DNA of 64,000 nucleotides from Brevundimonas sp. Root608 (GCF_001427825.1 NZ_LMGT01000005.1:205500-269499), one strand, 5' to 3'. Counted from the stretch's first letter, positions 34,757 to 43,867 are shown. Notes: generated from the sequence alone by a model not told the origin. Numbers and translations are program-made.

Positions 34757-36052
34757 ATGCGCCTGTTCCTTGCCGTTCTTCTCCTGTTCGTCCTGCCCGC
34801 CGCCGCCGAGGCGCAGCCCGGCCGCGCGGAACGGACGATGATGCAGACGGTGACGCAGGAGCATGACCGCCACATCGCCCTGCTGGAGCGGATGGTGAAC
34901 CAGAACAGCGGCACGCTGAACCTGGCCGGCGTCCGCGCCGTCGGCGACATGGTCCGGACCGAACTGGAGCCGCTCGGCTTTGATGTCCGGTGGGTCGACA
35001 TGGCCGAGACGGGCCGCGCCGGCCATCTGATCGCCACCCACCCCGGCCGGGGGCGCAACATCCTGCTGATCGGCCATCTGGACACGGTGTTCGAGGCGGA
35101 CAACCCGTTCCAGCGTTTCGAGCGCCAGGGCGCCCGCGCCACCGGGCCGGGAATCGGCGACGACAAGGGCGGGGTGGTGGTCATCATCGCGGCCCTGCGG
35201 GCCATGCGGGCGGCCGGAACCCTGCGGAACGCCAATATCACCCTCGTCCTGACCGGGGACGAGGAGCGGATCGGGGCGCCGGCGTCGGTCGCCCGCCGCG
35301 ATCTGGTCGAGGCCGGCAAGGCCGCCGCCTTCGCCCTCGAGTTCGAGAACCTGGCCGTCGAGAACGAACAGGACTTCGGCACCATCGCGCGCCGCAGCTC
35401 CAGCAACTGGACCCTGACCACGAGCGGCCGGACCGGCCATTCCAGCGGCGTGTTCAACGACACGCTGGGCTATGGGGCCATCTATGAGATGGCGCGCATC
35501 CTCGACGGCTTCCGCCGCGAACTGCCGGAGCCCAACCTGACCTACAATGTCGGGGTCATCGCCGGCGGCACGCCCGCCGCCATCGACGCCGAGGGCTTCA
35601 ATGTCACGGCCTCGGGCAAGACCAATATCGTCGCCTCGACCGCCATCGCCCGCGGCGACCTGCGCACCCTGACCGCCGAACAGGACGCCCGCATCCGCGC
35701 CGGCATGCAGGCCATCGTCGACGCCCACCTGCCCCGTACCGGGGCCGAACTGGTCTTCGGCGAGGGCGGCTATCCGCCAATGGCCCCAAGCGAGGGCAAT
35801 ATCGCCCTGCTGGCGCGCCTGAACGCCGTCAACCGCGACCTCGGCCTGCCGGAGATGGCGGCCTATGACCCGGCGCGTCGGGGGGCGGCGGACAGCGGCT
35901 TCGTGGCCGCCGATGTGGATACGCTGGGCGGCCTCGGCGTCGCGGGCGGGAACGCCCACGCCGACGGCGAATGGGTCGATCTGGACAGTCTGGTGCGGCA
36001 GTCGCAGCGGGCGGCGGTGTTGATCAGCAGGCTGAGCCTGGGGCGGCCCTGA
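34757..36052 (+). CDS. Secreted M20/M25/M40 family metallopeptidase
   Basis: This 431-residue zinc exopeptidase has a signal peptide (MRLFLAVLLLFVLPAAAEAQ). Zinc-site motifs of M20 peptidases are present: ILLIGHLDTVFEAD (His and catalytic Asp), GPGIGDDKGGVVVIIAALRA (bridging Asp) and LVLTGDEERIGAP (catalytic Glu), with a dimerisation domain in the middle (RTGHSSGVFNDTLGYGAIYE). It probably acts on periplasmic peptides, possibly as a glutamate carboxypeptidase-type enzyme. It is encoded against its neighbours and splits the usual rpoN-lptB neighbourhood; it converges on lptB with a 4-base gap. Confidence 0.88.
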   Translation: MRLFLAVLLLFVLPAAAEAQPGRAERTMMQTVTQEHDRHIALLERMVNQNSGTLNLAGVRAVGDMVRTELEPLGFDVRWVDMAETGRAGHLIATHPGRGRNILLIGHLDTVFEADNPFQRFERQGARATGPGIGDDKGGVVVIIAALRAMRAAGTLRNANITLVLTGDEERIGAPASVARRDLVEAGKAAAFALEFENLAVENEQDFGTIARRSSSNWTLTTSGRTGHSSGVFNDTLGYGAIYEMARILDGFRRELPEPNLTYNVGVIAGGTPAAIDAEGFNVTASGKTNIVASTAIARGDLRTLTAEQDARIRAGMQAIVDAHLPRTGAELVFGEGGYPPMAPSEGNIALLARLNAVNRDLGLPEMAAYDPARRGAADSGFVAADVDTLGGLGVAGGNAHADGEWVDLDSLVRQSQRAAVLISRLSLGRP

Positions 36053-36056
36053 CGCC

Positions 36057-36848
36057 TTACCCGTACATGTCGCCCAGATAGACCCGGCGCACTTCCGGAT
36101 CGCGGATCACGTCCTCGGCCTTGCCCTCGAACAGCACCGAACCGCCCGAGATGATCGAGGCGTGGTCGATGATCTCCAGCGTCTCGCGGACGTTGTGGTC
36201 GGTGATCAGCACGCCGATGCCCTCGCCCGCCAGGTAGCGGATCACCTGGCGGATGTCGGCGATGGCCAGGGGGTCGATGCCGGCGAAGGGTTCGTCCAGC
36301 AGCATGAAGCTGGGTTTGCCCGCCAGGGCCCGGGCGATCTCGCAGCGCCGCCGCTCGCCGCCCGACAGGCCCGACGCCGGGGCGTGGCGCAGGTGGTCGA
36401 TGCGCAGTTCCTCCAGCAGGCGGCGGGTCTCGTCGGCGATCGCCTGGTGGCCGGTATGGTGCAGTTCGACCACCGCCTTGACGTTCTGCTCGACCGTCAT
36501 GCCGCGGAAGATCGAGGCCTCCTGCGCCAGATAGCCCAGGCCCATGCGGGCGCGCTGGTACATCGGCTGGGGCGTGATGTCCTCGCCGTCCAGCCAGATG
36601 GAGCCGGTATCGGGCGGGATCAGGCCGGTGATCATGTAGAAGCAGGTCGTCTTGCCGGCGCCGTTGGGGCCCAGCAGGCCCGCGACCTGGCCGCGCTGGA
36701 CGTGCAGGGAGACGTCACGCACCACCTGCCGCTGGCCGAACGACTTGGCGATGTTCTCGACCCTCAGGCCCGTGGCGCGCGCCGGCGCGGCCGCCGGCTC
36801 GACCGGAGCCTCGTTCACATTGAGGGCTGAGAGTTCCTTGCGCGCCAA
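36057..36848 (-). CDS. lptB: LPS export ABC transporter ATP-binding protein
   Basis: This 263-residue cytoplasmic ATPase drives lipopolysaccharide extraction from the inner membrane with LptF and LptG. Walker A GPNGAGKTT, Q-loop region LGYLAQEASIFRGMTVEQNV, signature LSGGERRR and Walker B FMLLDEPFAGIDP are all intact; the QEASIFR and DHNVRETL motifs are LptB-specific. An Ala/Pro-rich N-terminal extension of about 25 residues is present. It is the last gene of rnd-lptC-lptA-lptB. Confidence 0.95.
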   Translation of the reverse strand: MARKELSALNVNEAPVEPAAAPARATGLRVENIAKSFGQRQVVRDVSLHVQRGQVAGLLGPNGAGKTTCFYMITGLIPPDTGSIWLDGEDITPQPMYQRARMGLGYLAQEASIFRGMTVEQNVKAVVELHHTGHQAIADETRRLLEELRIDHLRHAPASGLSGGERRRCEIARALAGKPSFMLLDEPFAGIDPLAIADIRQVIRYLAGEGIGVLITDHNVRETLEIIDHASIISGGSVLFEGKAEDVIRDPEVRRVYLGDMYG

Positions 36849-36870
36849 AGGTCAGGTCCGAGCCGGAGGC

Positions 36871-37350
36871 TCAGTTCCCGCTGCGTTCGGGATAGAAGAC
36901 GCCCTGGACCCGGCCGCCGGTCGCCCCGTCCATCTCCGCCGCCTCGGTGCGGGTGTTGTAGGTCAATCGTCCGCCGGTCATCACGTTCTGGCCCTGGGTC
37001 AGAATGACGTCGCCGGTCAGAACGATGGTGTCGTTGGCCGGGGTGTAGACGGCGCGGTCGCCGCGGATCGTCTGCTCGGGCGTGACGAAATAGACATTGC
37101 CGCTCGCCTCGACACGGGTGAGGTCGCCGTTGCTGATCGTCCCCTCGACCCGATCGGCCCGGATGCGGTTGTCGCCCTGGGTCAGTTCGGCCCGTCCGCG
37201 CAGCGACAGGACCGCCGGCGTGCGCGACACCTCGTCGGCGCCCCACATGATGGGCTGGCCGCCCTGGAAGCTCTGGGCGTCGCCGATCGTCGGCACGGCC
37301 GCGAGGCCAAGCGCGAAGGCCGCCGTCAGGAGGGTTCTGGTCATGCTCAT
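36871..37350 (-). CDS. lptA: LptA/OstA family LPS transport periplasmic protein
   Basis: This 159-residue periplasmic protein is expected to form the LPS bridge. A signal peptide (MSMTRTLLTAAFALGLAAVPTIGDA) precedes an OstA-like beta-jellyroll repeat (ADEVSRTPAVLSLRGRAELTQGDNRIRADRVEGTISNGDLTRVEASGNVYFVT). The start overlaps the lptC stop (ATGA), and lptB follows 22 bases later, confirming the assignment by context. Confidence 0.9.
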   Translation of the reverse strand: MSMTRTLLTAAFALGLAAVPTIGDAQSFQGGQPIMWGADEVSRTPAVLSLRGRAELTQGDNRIRADRVEGTISNGDLTRVEASGNVYFVTPEQTIRGDRAVYTPANDTIVLTGDVILTQGQNVMTGGRLTYNTRTEAAEMDGATGGRVQGVFYPERSGN

Positions 37351-38003
37351 CCGTCCGAACTGGCGGGGTTGATCGTCCCGCGCACCTTGTTATCGCCCGC
37401 GCCCCTGAACACGACCCGTTCGCCCTGTTCATAGATGACATAGGACGAAGCGTTGACCGTTCCAAGCGGACCCGAGCCCTGGACGCCCTTCGATCCCGTC
37501 ACCACGCCGGTCGCGGTGTTCACCACAGCCTCGGGCGTGACCAGGGTGAAGCCCGAGCCGCCGTCCGATATCCGAACATTGGGGCCGATCGTGACCGTCC
37601 TGGCGGCTTCGTTGTAGGTTCCGCCGTCGGCCGTCAGGGTCGTGACCTTGCGGCCGCCCAGGTTCAGCCTCAGCGCCGGCCCCATCAGCCGGAACTGGCC
37701 GGTTTCCGGGTCGCGCACGGCGCTCTTCGCCCCGATCATGAAGCTGCGCCCCTCGGCGTCCTGACCGTGGAACATGGCGCTGTCCAGCCGGACCTCGCGG
37801 CTGGTCCCGGCCTTGCGCTCGACGTCCGACATGACGCTGCGCAGGACGATCCAGCTGACGGTGCCGCCGGCCAGGACGATGATCGCCACCGGCAGGATGC
37901 GGCGCAGCATATGCACCCGCCGCGACCGGGCGCGGAACGCCTTCGCCGTGGCGGCGACGCGCGCCTCGTCGGCCTGGTCCCGGATGTCGGCGGGGTCTGT
38001 CAT
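37347..38003 (-). CDS. lptC: LPS export periplasmic protein LptC
   Basis: About 218 residues from the ATG at 38003, which shares one base with the rnd stop (TGATG). An N-terminal basic cytoplasmic stretch is followed by one membrane helix (MLRRILPVAIIVLAGGTVSWIVL) and a periplasmic LptC jellyroll (SAMFHGQDAEGRSFMIGAKSAVRDPETGQFRLMGPALRLNL). It hands LPS from LptBFG to LptA. Sequence match to the family is moderate; the operon context makes it secure. Confidence 0.9.
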   Translation of the reverse strand: MTDPADIRDQADEARVAATAKAFRARSRRVHMLRRILPVAIIVLAGGTVSWIVLRSVMSDVERKAGTSREVRLDSAMFHGQDAEGRSFMIGAKSAVRDPETGQFRLMGPALRLNLGGRKVTTLTADGGTYNEAARTVTIGPNVRISDGGSGFTLVTPEAVVNTATGVVTGSKGVQGSGPLGTVNASSYVIYEQGERVVFRGAGDNKVRGTINPASSDG

Positions 38004-38617
38004 CAGCTGTGCGCGAAGATGTCCATCTCGTCCCAGCCCGCCAGGTCCAGCGCCGATCGGCTGGGCAGGAAGTCGAAACACCGGCGGGCCAGTTCGGCGC
38101 GGCCCTCGCGTTCCAGCATCTCGTCCAGCTTCGCCCTGGCGGCGTGCAGGTAGAGGACGTCGGACGCCGCATATTCCAGCTGGGCGGGCGACAGCTCGGC
38201 GGCGCCCCAGTCGCTGGACTGCTGGGTCTTGGACAGGTCGACCCCGACCAGTTCGCGCACGACGTCCTTCAGCCCGTGGCGGTCGGTGTAGGTGCGCGCC
38301 AGTCTGGAGGCGATCTTGGTGCAATAGACCGGCCGCGTCTCGACGCCGAGGTGCAGCTGGAACATGCCGATGTCGAAGCGGCCGAAGTGGAACAGCTTCA
38401 GCACCGCCGGATCGGTCAGCAGCCGCTTCAGGTTCGGGCAGTCGTAGCCGGGACGGTTCATGCGCACGACATGGGCGTCGCCGTCGCCGGCCGACAGCTG
38501 GACCACGCACAGCGGATCACGGCGGAAACGCAGGCCCATGGTCTCGGAATCGATCGCCACCTCGGGCCCCAGATCCAGGCCGTTGGGCAGGTCGCCTTCG
38601 TGGAAATGGACGGTCAT
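38003..38617 (-). CDS. rnd: Ribonuclease D-like 3'-5' exonuclease
   Basis: This 204-residue DEDD-family exonuclease is a short form without HRDC domains, common in alphaproteobacteria. VAIDSETMGLRF carries the first acidic pair, FHFGRFDIGMFQLHL the second Asp, and ELSPAQLEYAASDVLYLHA the Y-x3-D motif. It trims structured RNA such as tRNA precursors. It is first in the rnd-lptC-lptA-lptB operon, with stop/start overlap to lptC. Confidence 0.9.
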   Translation of the reverse strand: MTVHFHEGDLPNGLDLGPEVAIDSETMGLRFRRDPLCVVQLSAGDGDAHVVRMNRPGYDCPNLKRLLTDPAVLKLFHFGRFDIGMFQLHLGVETRPVYCTKIASRLARTYTDRHGLKDVVRELVGVDLSKTQQSSDWGAAELSPAQLEYAASDVLYLHAARAKLDEMLEREGRAELARRCFDFLPSRSALDLAGWDEMDIFAHS

Positions 38618-38702
38618 TCGGGTTCAGCAGCTCTGGCGGCGGAGGAAAACGTCGCCCTCAAGTAGCCGAGCGCCGCGCGCGAGGCGATAGGGCCCTAAAA
38701 CA

Positions 38703-38733
38703 AACGGCGCTGCATCGTCGATGCAGCGCCGTT
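38703..38733 (-). terminator. Terminator of tRNA-Leu(CAG)
   Basis: AACGGCGCTGCAT (38703-38715) pairs perfectly with ATGCAGCGCCGTT (38721-38733) around a 5-base loop; on the minus strand it is followed by TTTGTTTTA. It lies 7 bases after the tRNA 3' end. Confidence 0.88.
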
Positions 38734-38740
38734 CAAAAGA

Positions 38741-38827
<87 letters not shown>

Positions 38828-38873
38828 CCAGACGTTTTCGCACCTGCGTGCTTATCCGTCCGGAAGGCGCGGA

Positions 38874-38902
38874 CCCTTAAGGCAGCCCCCCCAGCGGGTC
38901 AA
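38874..38902 (-). promoter_or_regulatory. Candidate promoter of tRNA-Leu(CAG)
   Basis: On the minus strand TTGACC (38897-38902), 17 bases, then TAAGGG (38874-38879). The -35 is good and the -10 poor. The implied start is about 40 bases upstream of the tRNA 5' end. Confidence 0.4.
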
Positions 38903-39006
38903 CAGGCTTTTGTCGGCTTTGCGTTGCGACGGTGGCGGCCATCGTCTAATCCGGCCCCGGCACGGGGTTCGCCCCGCGCGCGCCGCCGCCTGTTGGAGTC
39001 CCTGTG

Positions 39007-39975
39007 ATGAGCGAAGTCGCCCCCGGCCTGGTCACCGTCTTCGGCGGCTCGGGCTTCGTCGGCAGCCAGCTGGTGCGGGCCTTTGCCCGCCGCGGCTGGC
39101 GGGTGCGCGTCGCCTGCCGCCGCCCCGACCGCGCCTGGAAGCTGCAGACCTCGGGGTCCGTCGGCCAGATCCAGGCCGTGCGCTGCGACGCCAACAATAC
39201 GGACGACGTCGCCAGCGCCCTGCACGGCGCCGACGCCGCCGTCAATCTGATCGGCATCCTGTACGAATCGGGCCGCCGCAGCTTCCACGCCCTGCACGTC
39301 GAGGCCTCGCGCAACATCGCCGAGGCGGTCGCCGCCGCCAACATCAACCGGCTGGTCCAGATTTCGGCCATCGGCGCCGATCCCGAGAGCGAGTCGGACT
39401 ACGCCCTGTCCAAGGCCGCGGCCGAGATGGCGGTGCGCGAGGTCAAGCCGGACGCGGTGGTGATCCGGCCGTCGATCATCTTCGGGGCCGGCGACGACTT
39501 CCTGAACCGGTTCGCGCAGATGGCCCAGGTCTCGCCCTTCCTGCCGCTGATCGGCGGCGGCAAGACCCGATTCCAGCCCGTCTATGTCGCCGACGTGGCC
39601 GAGGCCATCGCCCGCGCCACCGTCCTGCCCGAGGCGGCGGGCCGCACCTTCGAACTGGGCGGGCCGGCGGTGATGACCTTCGAGGAGGTGCTGAAGCTGA
39701 TCCTGCGCGAGACCTATCGCTCGAACGGCCTGATCCCCCTGCCGTTCTTCGCCGCGCGGGCCATCGGCTCCATGGCCCAGCTGACCGCCATGGTCGGCAT
39801 TCCGCCGGTGCTGACGCGCGACCAGGTCGTGCTGCTGGAGAAGGACAATGTCGTCGCCGACGGCGCCGAGGGCTTGGCCGAGCTGGGCGTCCAGCCGACG
39901 GGCATCGAGGCCATCGCGCCTTCGTATCTGTGGCGCTACCGCCGCGGCGGCCAGTTCGCCGAAGCGACGGCCTGA
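39007..39975 (+). CDS. NDUFA9-like atypical SDR / complex I assembly-related protein
   Basis: This 322-residue NAD(P)-binding protein of the extended/atypical short-chain dehydrogenase group carries the Rossmann motif VTVFGGSGFVGSQLVRAFARRGWRVRV. The HVEASRNIAEAVAAANINRLVQISAIGAD and YALSKAAAEMAVRE segments match alphaproteobacterial homologues of the NDUFA9 subunit of complex I; the usual catalytic YxxxK is only partly kept. The ATG at 39007 lies 7 bases after TTGGAG. The role is inferred from homology. Confidence 0.82.
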   Translation: MSEVAPGLVTVFGGSGFVGSQLVRAFARRGWRVRVACRRPDRAWKLQTSGSVGQIQAVRCDANNTDDVASALHGADAAVNLIGILYESGRRSFHALHVEASRNIAEAVAAANINRLVQISAIGADPESESDYALSKAAAEMAVREVKPDAVVIRPSIIFGAGDDFLNRFAQMAQVSPFLPLIGGGKTRFQPVYVADVAEAIARATVLPEAAGRTFELGGPAVMTFEEVLKLILRETYRSNGLIPLPFFAARAIGSMAQLTAMVGIPPVLTRDQVVLLEKDNVVADGAEGLAELGVQPTGIEAIAPSYLWRYRRGGQFAEATA

Positions 39976-39982
39976 GCCGGGG

Positions 39983-40789
39983 CTACAGTCCCCCGGTCAG
40001 GGCCAGGCCGACGATCCCGGCCACGCCGACCGCGATCCGCCACCAGGCGAACGGCGCGAAGCCGTGGCGGCTGACGAAGTCGAGCAGGAACCGGACCACG
40101 GCCAGAGCCGTCAGGAAGGCCGTGACGAAGCCGATGACGATCAGGCCCGCGTCGCTGAAGTCCAAGCCGTCCCAGCTCTTGAGCAGGTCATAGGCCACCG
40201 CGCTGCCCATGGTCGGCAGGGCGAGGAAGAAGCTGAACTCGGCCGCGGACCGCTTGTCGGTGCCCAGCAGCAGACCGCCCGCGATCGTGGCCCCCGAGCG
40301 GGACACGCCGGGGATCATGGCCAGGCACTGGAACAGGCCGATCAGGAAATAGACCCGCAACGGATAGCCGTCGGCCTCGAGGAAGGTCGGGACCTTCTTC
40401 ATCCGGTCCAGCCACAGCAGCAGGACGCCGCCCACGATCAGGGCGATGCAGATCACCAGCGGCGTTTCGAACAGCACCGTCTTGATGAAGTCGTAGGCGA
40501 GGAAGCCGATCACGACCGCCGGGGCGAAGGCGACCAGCAGGCCGATCAGGAAGCGGCGGGCCTCGGGGTCGAACGGCCACCGCGTCGCCAGCGCCCACAG
40601 CCGCTTGAAATAGACGCTGACGATGGCCAGCAGGGCGCCCAGCTGGATGACGATCTCGAAGGTCTTGCCGTTGCTCTCGAAGCCGAGGAAATGGCCCAGC
40701 AACAGCATATGGCCCGTCGACGACACCGGAATGAACTCGGTCAGGCCCTCGACCAGGCCCAGGATGATCGCCGCCAGCCAGTCCGCCAT
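39983..40789 (-). CDS. uppP: Undecaprenyl-diphosphatase
   Basis: This 268-residue inner-membrane enzyme recycles undecaprenyl pyrophosphate, the lipid carrier for peptidoglycan, and confers bacitracin resistance when abundant. Both catalytic motifs are intact: [25 protein letters not shown] at the N-terminus and [19 protein letters not shown] in the middle. About eight membrane segments are present. It converges on the NDUFA9-like gene with a 7-base gap. Confidence 0.96.
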   Translation of the reverse strand: MADWLAAIILGLVEGLTEFIPVSSTGHMLLLGHFLGFESNGKTFEIVIQLGALLAIVSVYFKRLWALATRWPFDPEARRFLIGLLVAFAPAVVIGFLAYDFIKTVLFETPLVICIALIVGGVLLLWLDRMKKVPTFLEADGYPLRVYFLIGLFQCLAMIPGVSRSGATIAGGLLLGTDKRSAAEFSFFLALPTMGSAVAYDLLKSWDGLDFSDAGLIVIGFVTAFLTALAVVRFLLDFVSRHGFAPFAWWRIAVGVAGIVGLALTGGL

Positions 40790-40815
40790 AACGCCCCGTC
40801 AAACAGATCGGGTCG

Positions 40816-41985
40816 TCAGTGCGCGCCCGGTTCGGGACCCACATAGCGCAGGCGGGCCCGGATAGGCGAGCCGTTCGTGGCCTGATCCAGCGCATGACCC
40901 AGCAGACCCGCCAGACGGCCCATCAGGAACAGGTCGGCGGCGCCGTCGCGCGGCAGCTCCAGCCGGCGGGCGATCACCGCCAGGGCCAGGGGGAAGTTCG
41001 CCTTGCGCCCCGTCGCCGTCTCGCCTTCCTGCACCGCGCGGGCCAGATCAGCCGGCAGATCGGCGGCGGCGAGAAGTGCGGCGGCGCGCGGATCGCCGGC
41101 CGGATAGTCGGTCCGGGCGTCGAAACCGACCAGACGGCCCATCTCATGGGCCCGGCGCGCGGCGTCCGCCGCCTGACGCCGCACGGCGACGATCCAGTCA
41201 GAGGCCCGGGTCAGTTCGGCCATCGCGGGCGACCCGGCCAGGGTCAGAAGGCCGGCGAAGGCCGCCGCCGCCGGAGCCGCGCCGCCGTCGGCCGCGGCGC
41301 GCGTCGCCACCACGGCCGGGTTAATTTCGTGATCGGCCGACAGCACCAGGGCGCGGCGGATCAGATGGGCGTCCCGATCGGGGGTCTTCCAGCTGCGCGC
41401 CAGCCGCTGGTGCAGGAACAGACGCGGGCCCGAACCGACGGCGGCGTCCACCGCCTCGTCCAGCACGCGGGCGCATTCCAGGCGCAGCTCCTCGACGGGA
41501 CGCGGCTTCGGATCGGCGTCCTCTTCGGCGCGGCGGGCGAGGGCCGCGAACAGCCGCGCCCGGATCGAACCGCCCGGAACGGCGCCGATCCGCGGCCGGA
41601 CGCCCGCGAACGGATTGACCGCCGGCGCGTCCCACAGCCGCCGCGCCACATCCTCCAACGTCGCCGTCTCGGCCAGCTGGACGGCGTCCAGCCCGCGATA
41701 GAACAGCCGTCCCCCGGCGATCACCGTCATTGAGGAACAGATATCGGCCTCGCCGCGCGCCGCCCCGCCCGGGGTGCGGCGATAGACGGCGGTCTCCTCG
41801 GCCTCGACGGACTCGCCGCTCAGGCGGGCGATGTCATGGGCGGCGTAGAGGCTGCGGCGGGAATCATCCGGGTCGGGCCGCGCCGCGATCCGGCCCCGGC
41901 TGACATAGGCGTACAGCGTCTGCGACTTGACCCCCAGTCGGGCCAGCGCCTCGCCCCGTCCGATCCACCGCACTGTGTCCGTCAT
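40816..41985 (-). CDS. Citrate-synthase-like protein with N-terminal HTH, probably non-catalytic
   Basis: About 389 residues from the ATG at 41985 (GGAGG ribosome site). Residues 5-55 form a MerR/excisionase-like helix-turn-helix (IGRGEALARLGVKSQTLYAYVSRGRI), followed by a citrate synthase fold. The first catalytic His is kept (SADHEINPAV, His219), but the GPLHG loop is replaced by GSPAMAE (251-257), the GFGHPLY-type loop by GFDARTDY, and the catalytic Asp segment (NVD in canonical enzymes) reads ANFP. It may therefore be a regulator or a partner subunit. Caulobacter relatives carry several citrate synthase homologues, one with a non-enzymatic cell-cycle role. Confidence 0.75.
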   Translation of the reverse strand: MTDTVRWIGRGEALARLGVKSQTLYAYVSRGRIAARPDPDDSRRSLYAAHDIARLSGESVEAEETAVYRRTPGGAARGEADICSSMTVIAGGRLFYRGLDAVQLAETATLEDVARRLWDAPAVNPFAGVRPRIGAVPGGSIRARLFAALARRAEEDADPKPRPVEELRLECARVLDEAVDAAVGSGPRLFLHQRLARSWKTPDRDAHLIRRALVLSADHEINPAVVATRAAADGGAAPAAAAFAGLLTLAGSPAMAELTRASDWIVAVRRQAADAARRAHEMGRLVGFDARTDYPAGDPRAAALLAAADLPADLARAVQEGETATGRKANFPLALAVIARRLELPRDGAADLFLMGRLAGLLGHALDQATNGSPIRARLRYVGPEPGAH

Positions 41986-42122
41986 CTGCACGCGAGCCTC
42001 CGAACGCCTCGGCCTCGTGGAACCATGGGACGTCAAGGATGCGGTCCTTTCGTGACGATGACGCTAACGCCCGGGAGGCGCGTGGCCTTGGCAGGGCCGC
42101 GCCTTTCCGCGACAAGACGGCG

Positions 42123-43112
42123 ATGACGATCCCCGCCCCGGCCAACGCCCTCGACGACGCTCATTCGGCGACCCGCGCCGTCACCCGGCTGTCGGTCGGC
42201 GTGGCCGTGGTCCTCATCGCCTTGAAGGCCTTTGCGCTGGGAGCCTCCGGGTCGGTTTCGATCCTCGCCTCGCTGGCGGATTCGGCGCTCGATCTGGTGG
42301 CTTCGCTCGGCGTCTTCTTCGCCGTCCGCTGGGCTGCCGCTCCGGCCGACGAGGATCACCGCCACGGCCATGGCAAGGGCGAGGCGCTCGCGGCCATGAT
42401 GCAGGCGGGACTGGTGTTCGCCTCGGCCCTGTTCATCGGCTGGGAGGCGATCCAGCGCATCCTCGACCCCCGCCCGGTGACCGCGGGGTACTGGGCCGTG
42501 CTGGTGATCCTGATCTCGATCGCCGTGACCGGCTGGCTGGTCTGGATGCAGGGCCGCGCCATCAAGACCAGCGGGTCCAGGGCGGTCGAGGCCGATCGCG
42601 CCCACTACGCCGCCGACCTGGCCGCCAACGCCGTGGTCCTGATCGGCGTGATCTCCGGGGCGTTTCTGTCCGCGCCCGGACTCGACGCCGCCGCCGGACT
42701 GGTCGTCGCCGTCTGGCTGTTCTGGGGCGCCTACGGGATGCTGAAGACCGCCGCCGACCATCTGGTCGACAAGGCCCTGCCCGAAAGCGACCGCCTCGCC
42801 ATGACCACCGCCGTCCTGTCGGACCCGCGTATTTCCGGCGTGCACCAGTTGCGCACCCGCATGGCCGGGTCGGTGGTGATGATCCAGATGCATGTCGATC
42901 TGGACCCGAACCTGACGCTGGAGGCCGCCCACGCCATCGTCGTCGAGGCCGAGAACCGGCTGCTGGCGGGCTGGCCCGGAGCCGACATCCTGATCCATCC
43001 GGATCCGCGCGGCCGGGCGGAACCCCACGGCGGCGCCCCGACCCCAACCCCGACCACGGCCGAGTCCGCGTCACCCTCCTCGCCGAAGTCGAAAAAAGGT
43101 CCCTGGGCCTGA
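42123..43112 (+). CDS. Cation diffusion facilitator transporter (FieF-like)
   Basis: This inner-membrane zinc/iron-type metal/proton antiporter has about 329 residues from the ATG at 42123. Six helices; metal-site motifs LADSALDLVAS in helix 2 and HYAADLAANAVVL in helix 5 (Asp and His/Asp ligands), DEDHRHGHGKGEAL in the loop, and a cytoplasmic C-terminal domain (ISGVHQLRTRMAGSVVMIQMHVDLDP). A Pro/Thr/Ser/Lys-rich tail of about 25 residues is unusual. Divergent from the citrate-synthase-like gene. Confidence 0.9.
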   Translation: MTIPAPANALDDAHSATRAVTRLSVGVAVVLIALKAFALGASGSVSILASLADSALDLVASLGVFFAVRWAAAPADEDHRHGHGKGEALAAMMQAGLVFASALFIGWEAIQRILDPRPVTAGYWAVLVILISIAVTGWLVWMQGRAIKTSGSRAVEADRAHYAADLAANAVVLIGVISGAFLSAPGLDAAAGLVVAVWLFWGAYGMLKTAADHLVDKALPESDRLAMTTAVLSDPRISGVHQLRTRMAGSVVMIQMHVDLDPNLTLEAAHAIVVEAENRLLAGWPGADILIHPDPRGRAEPHGGAPTPTPTTAESASPSSPKSKKGPWA

Positions 43113-43120
43113 GGGCGTGG

Positions 43121-43135
43121 CTAACGCGGGCTTAA
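43121..43135 (+). promoter_or_regulatory. CtrA-like motif upstream of GST-queG
   Basis: CTAA-CGCGGGC-TTAA, followed by C, matches the CtrA consensus TTAA-N7-TTAAC with one mismatch. It is 25 bases upstream of the GST start. The biological link is not obvious, so chance is possible. Confidence 0.3.
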
Positions 43136-43159
43136 CGCCCTCACGTGCATGAAGCGCCC

Positions 43160-43843
43160 ATGTCGGCCTGCGTCCTGTATCATTTCGCCTTCGATCCGGG
43201 CTCCCGCGCCGTGCGCCTGGCGCTGGGCGAGGCCAGGAAGGGCTTCACCGAGACCCTGGTTCGTCCGTGGGAGGACGATTGCCCGGTCGCCGGGCTGAAC
43301 CCGTCGGGCATGCCGCCCGTGCTCCAGGTCACCGGGGACAGCCGGTCCCTGACCCTGTGCGAGCCCGCAGCCATCCTCGGCTGGCTCGAGGACGGCGCGA
43401 GTCAGCCCTTCCTGATGCCGACCGATCCGGCCGAACGCGCCGAGACGCGCCGGCTGGTGGCCTGGTTCGACCGCCGTTTCACCGACGAGGTCAACGCCGT
43501 CCTGCTGCACGAGCGGATGGAGAAGCCCCTGCTGCGCCTCGGATCGCCCGACGCCCGCGCCCTGCGCGCGGGGCGCGAGGCCCTGAGATCGCACCTCGCC
43601 ATGCTGGAGGACCTGCTGGCGAACCGGGACGCGCTGGCCGGACGCCGGATTGGTCAGGCCGATTTCATCGCGGCTGCCCATCTGTCGGTGCTGGACTATT
43701 TCGGCGAGGTCCCGTGGGCCAACTGGCCGGGCCTGAAGACCTGGTACATGAAGCTGAAATCCCGGCCCTGTTTCCGACCGCTGCTGACCGACCGCTTCCC
43801 CGGCGTCGCCGGTTCGTCGTGGTACGCCGATCTCGACTTCTAG
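43160..43843 (+). CDS. Glutathione S-transferase family protein
   Basis: This 227-residue cytoplasmic protein has a thioredoxin-like N-terminal domain (LYHFAFDPGSRAVRLALGEARKGF, with NPSGMPPVL as the cis-Pro loop) and an all-helical C-terminal domain (RVAWFDRRF, IGQADFIAAAHLSVLDYFGEVPW). The ATG at 43160 is chosen over a GTG 15 bases upstream since the fold starts at SACVLYHF. It precedes queG, a pairing also seen in related genomes. The substrate is unknown. Confidence 0.85.
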   Translation: MSACVLYHFAFDPGSRAVRLALGEARKGFTETLVRPWEDDCPVAGLNPSGMPPVLQVTGDSRSLTLCEPAAILGWLEDGASQPFLMPTDPAERAETRRLVAWFDRRFTDEVNAVLLHERMEKPLLRLGSPDARALRAGREALRSHLAMLEDLLANRDALAGRRIGQADFIAAAHLSVLDYFGEVPWANWPGLKTWYMKLKSRPCFRPLLTDRFPGVAGSSWYADLDF

Positions 43844-43867
43844 GGTCCGGCGCGTCAAACGACGCCC

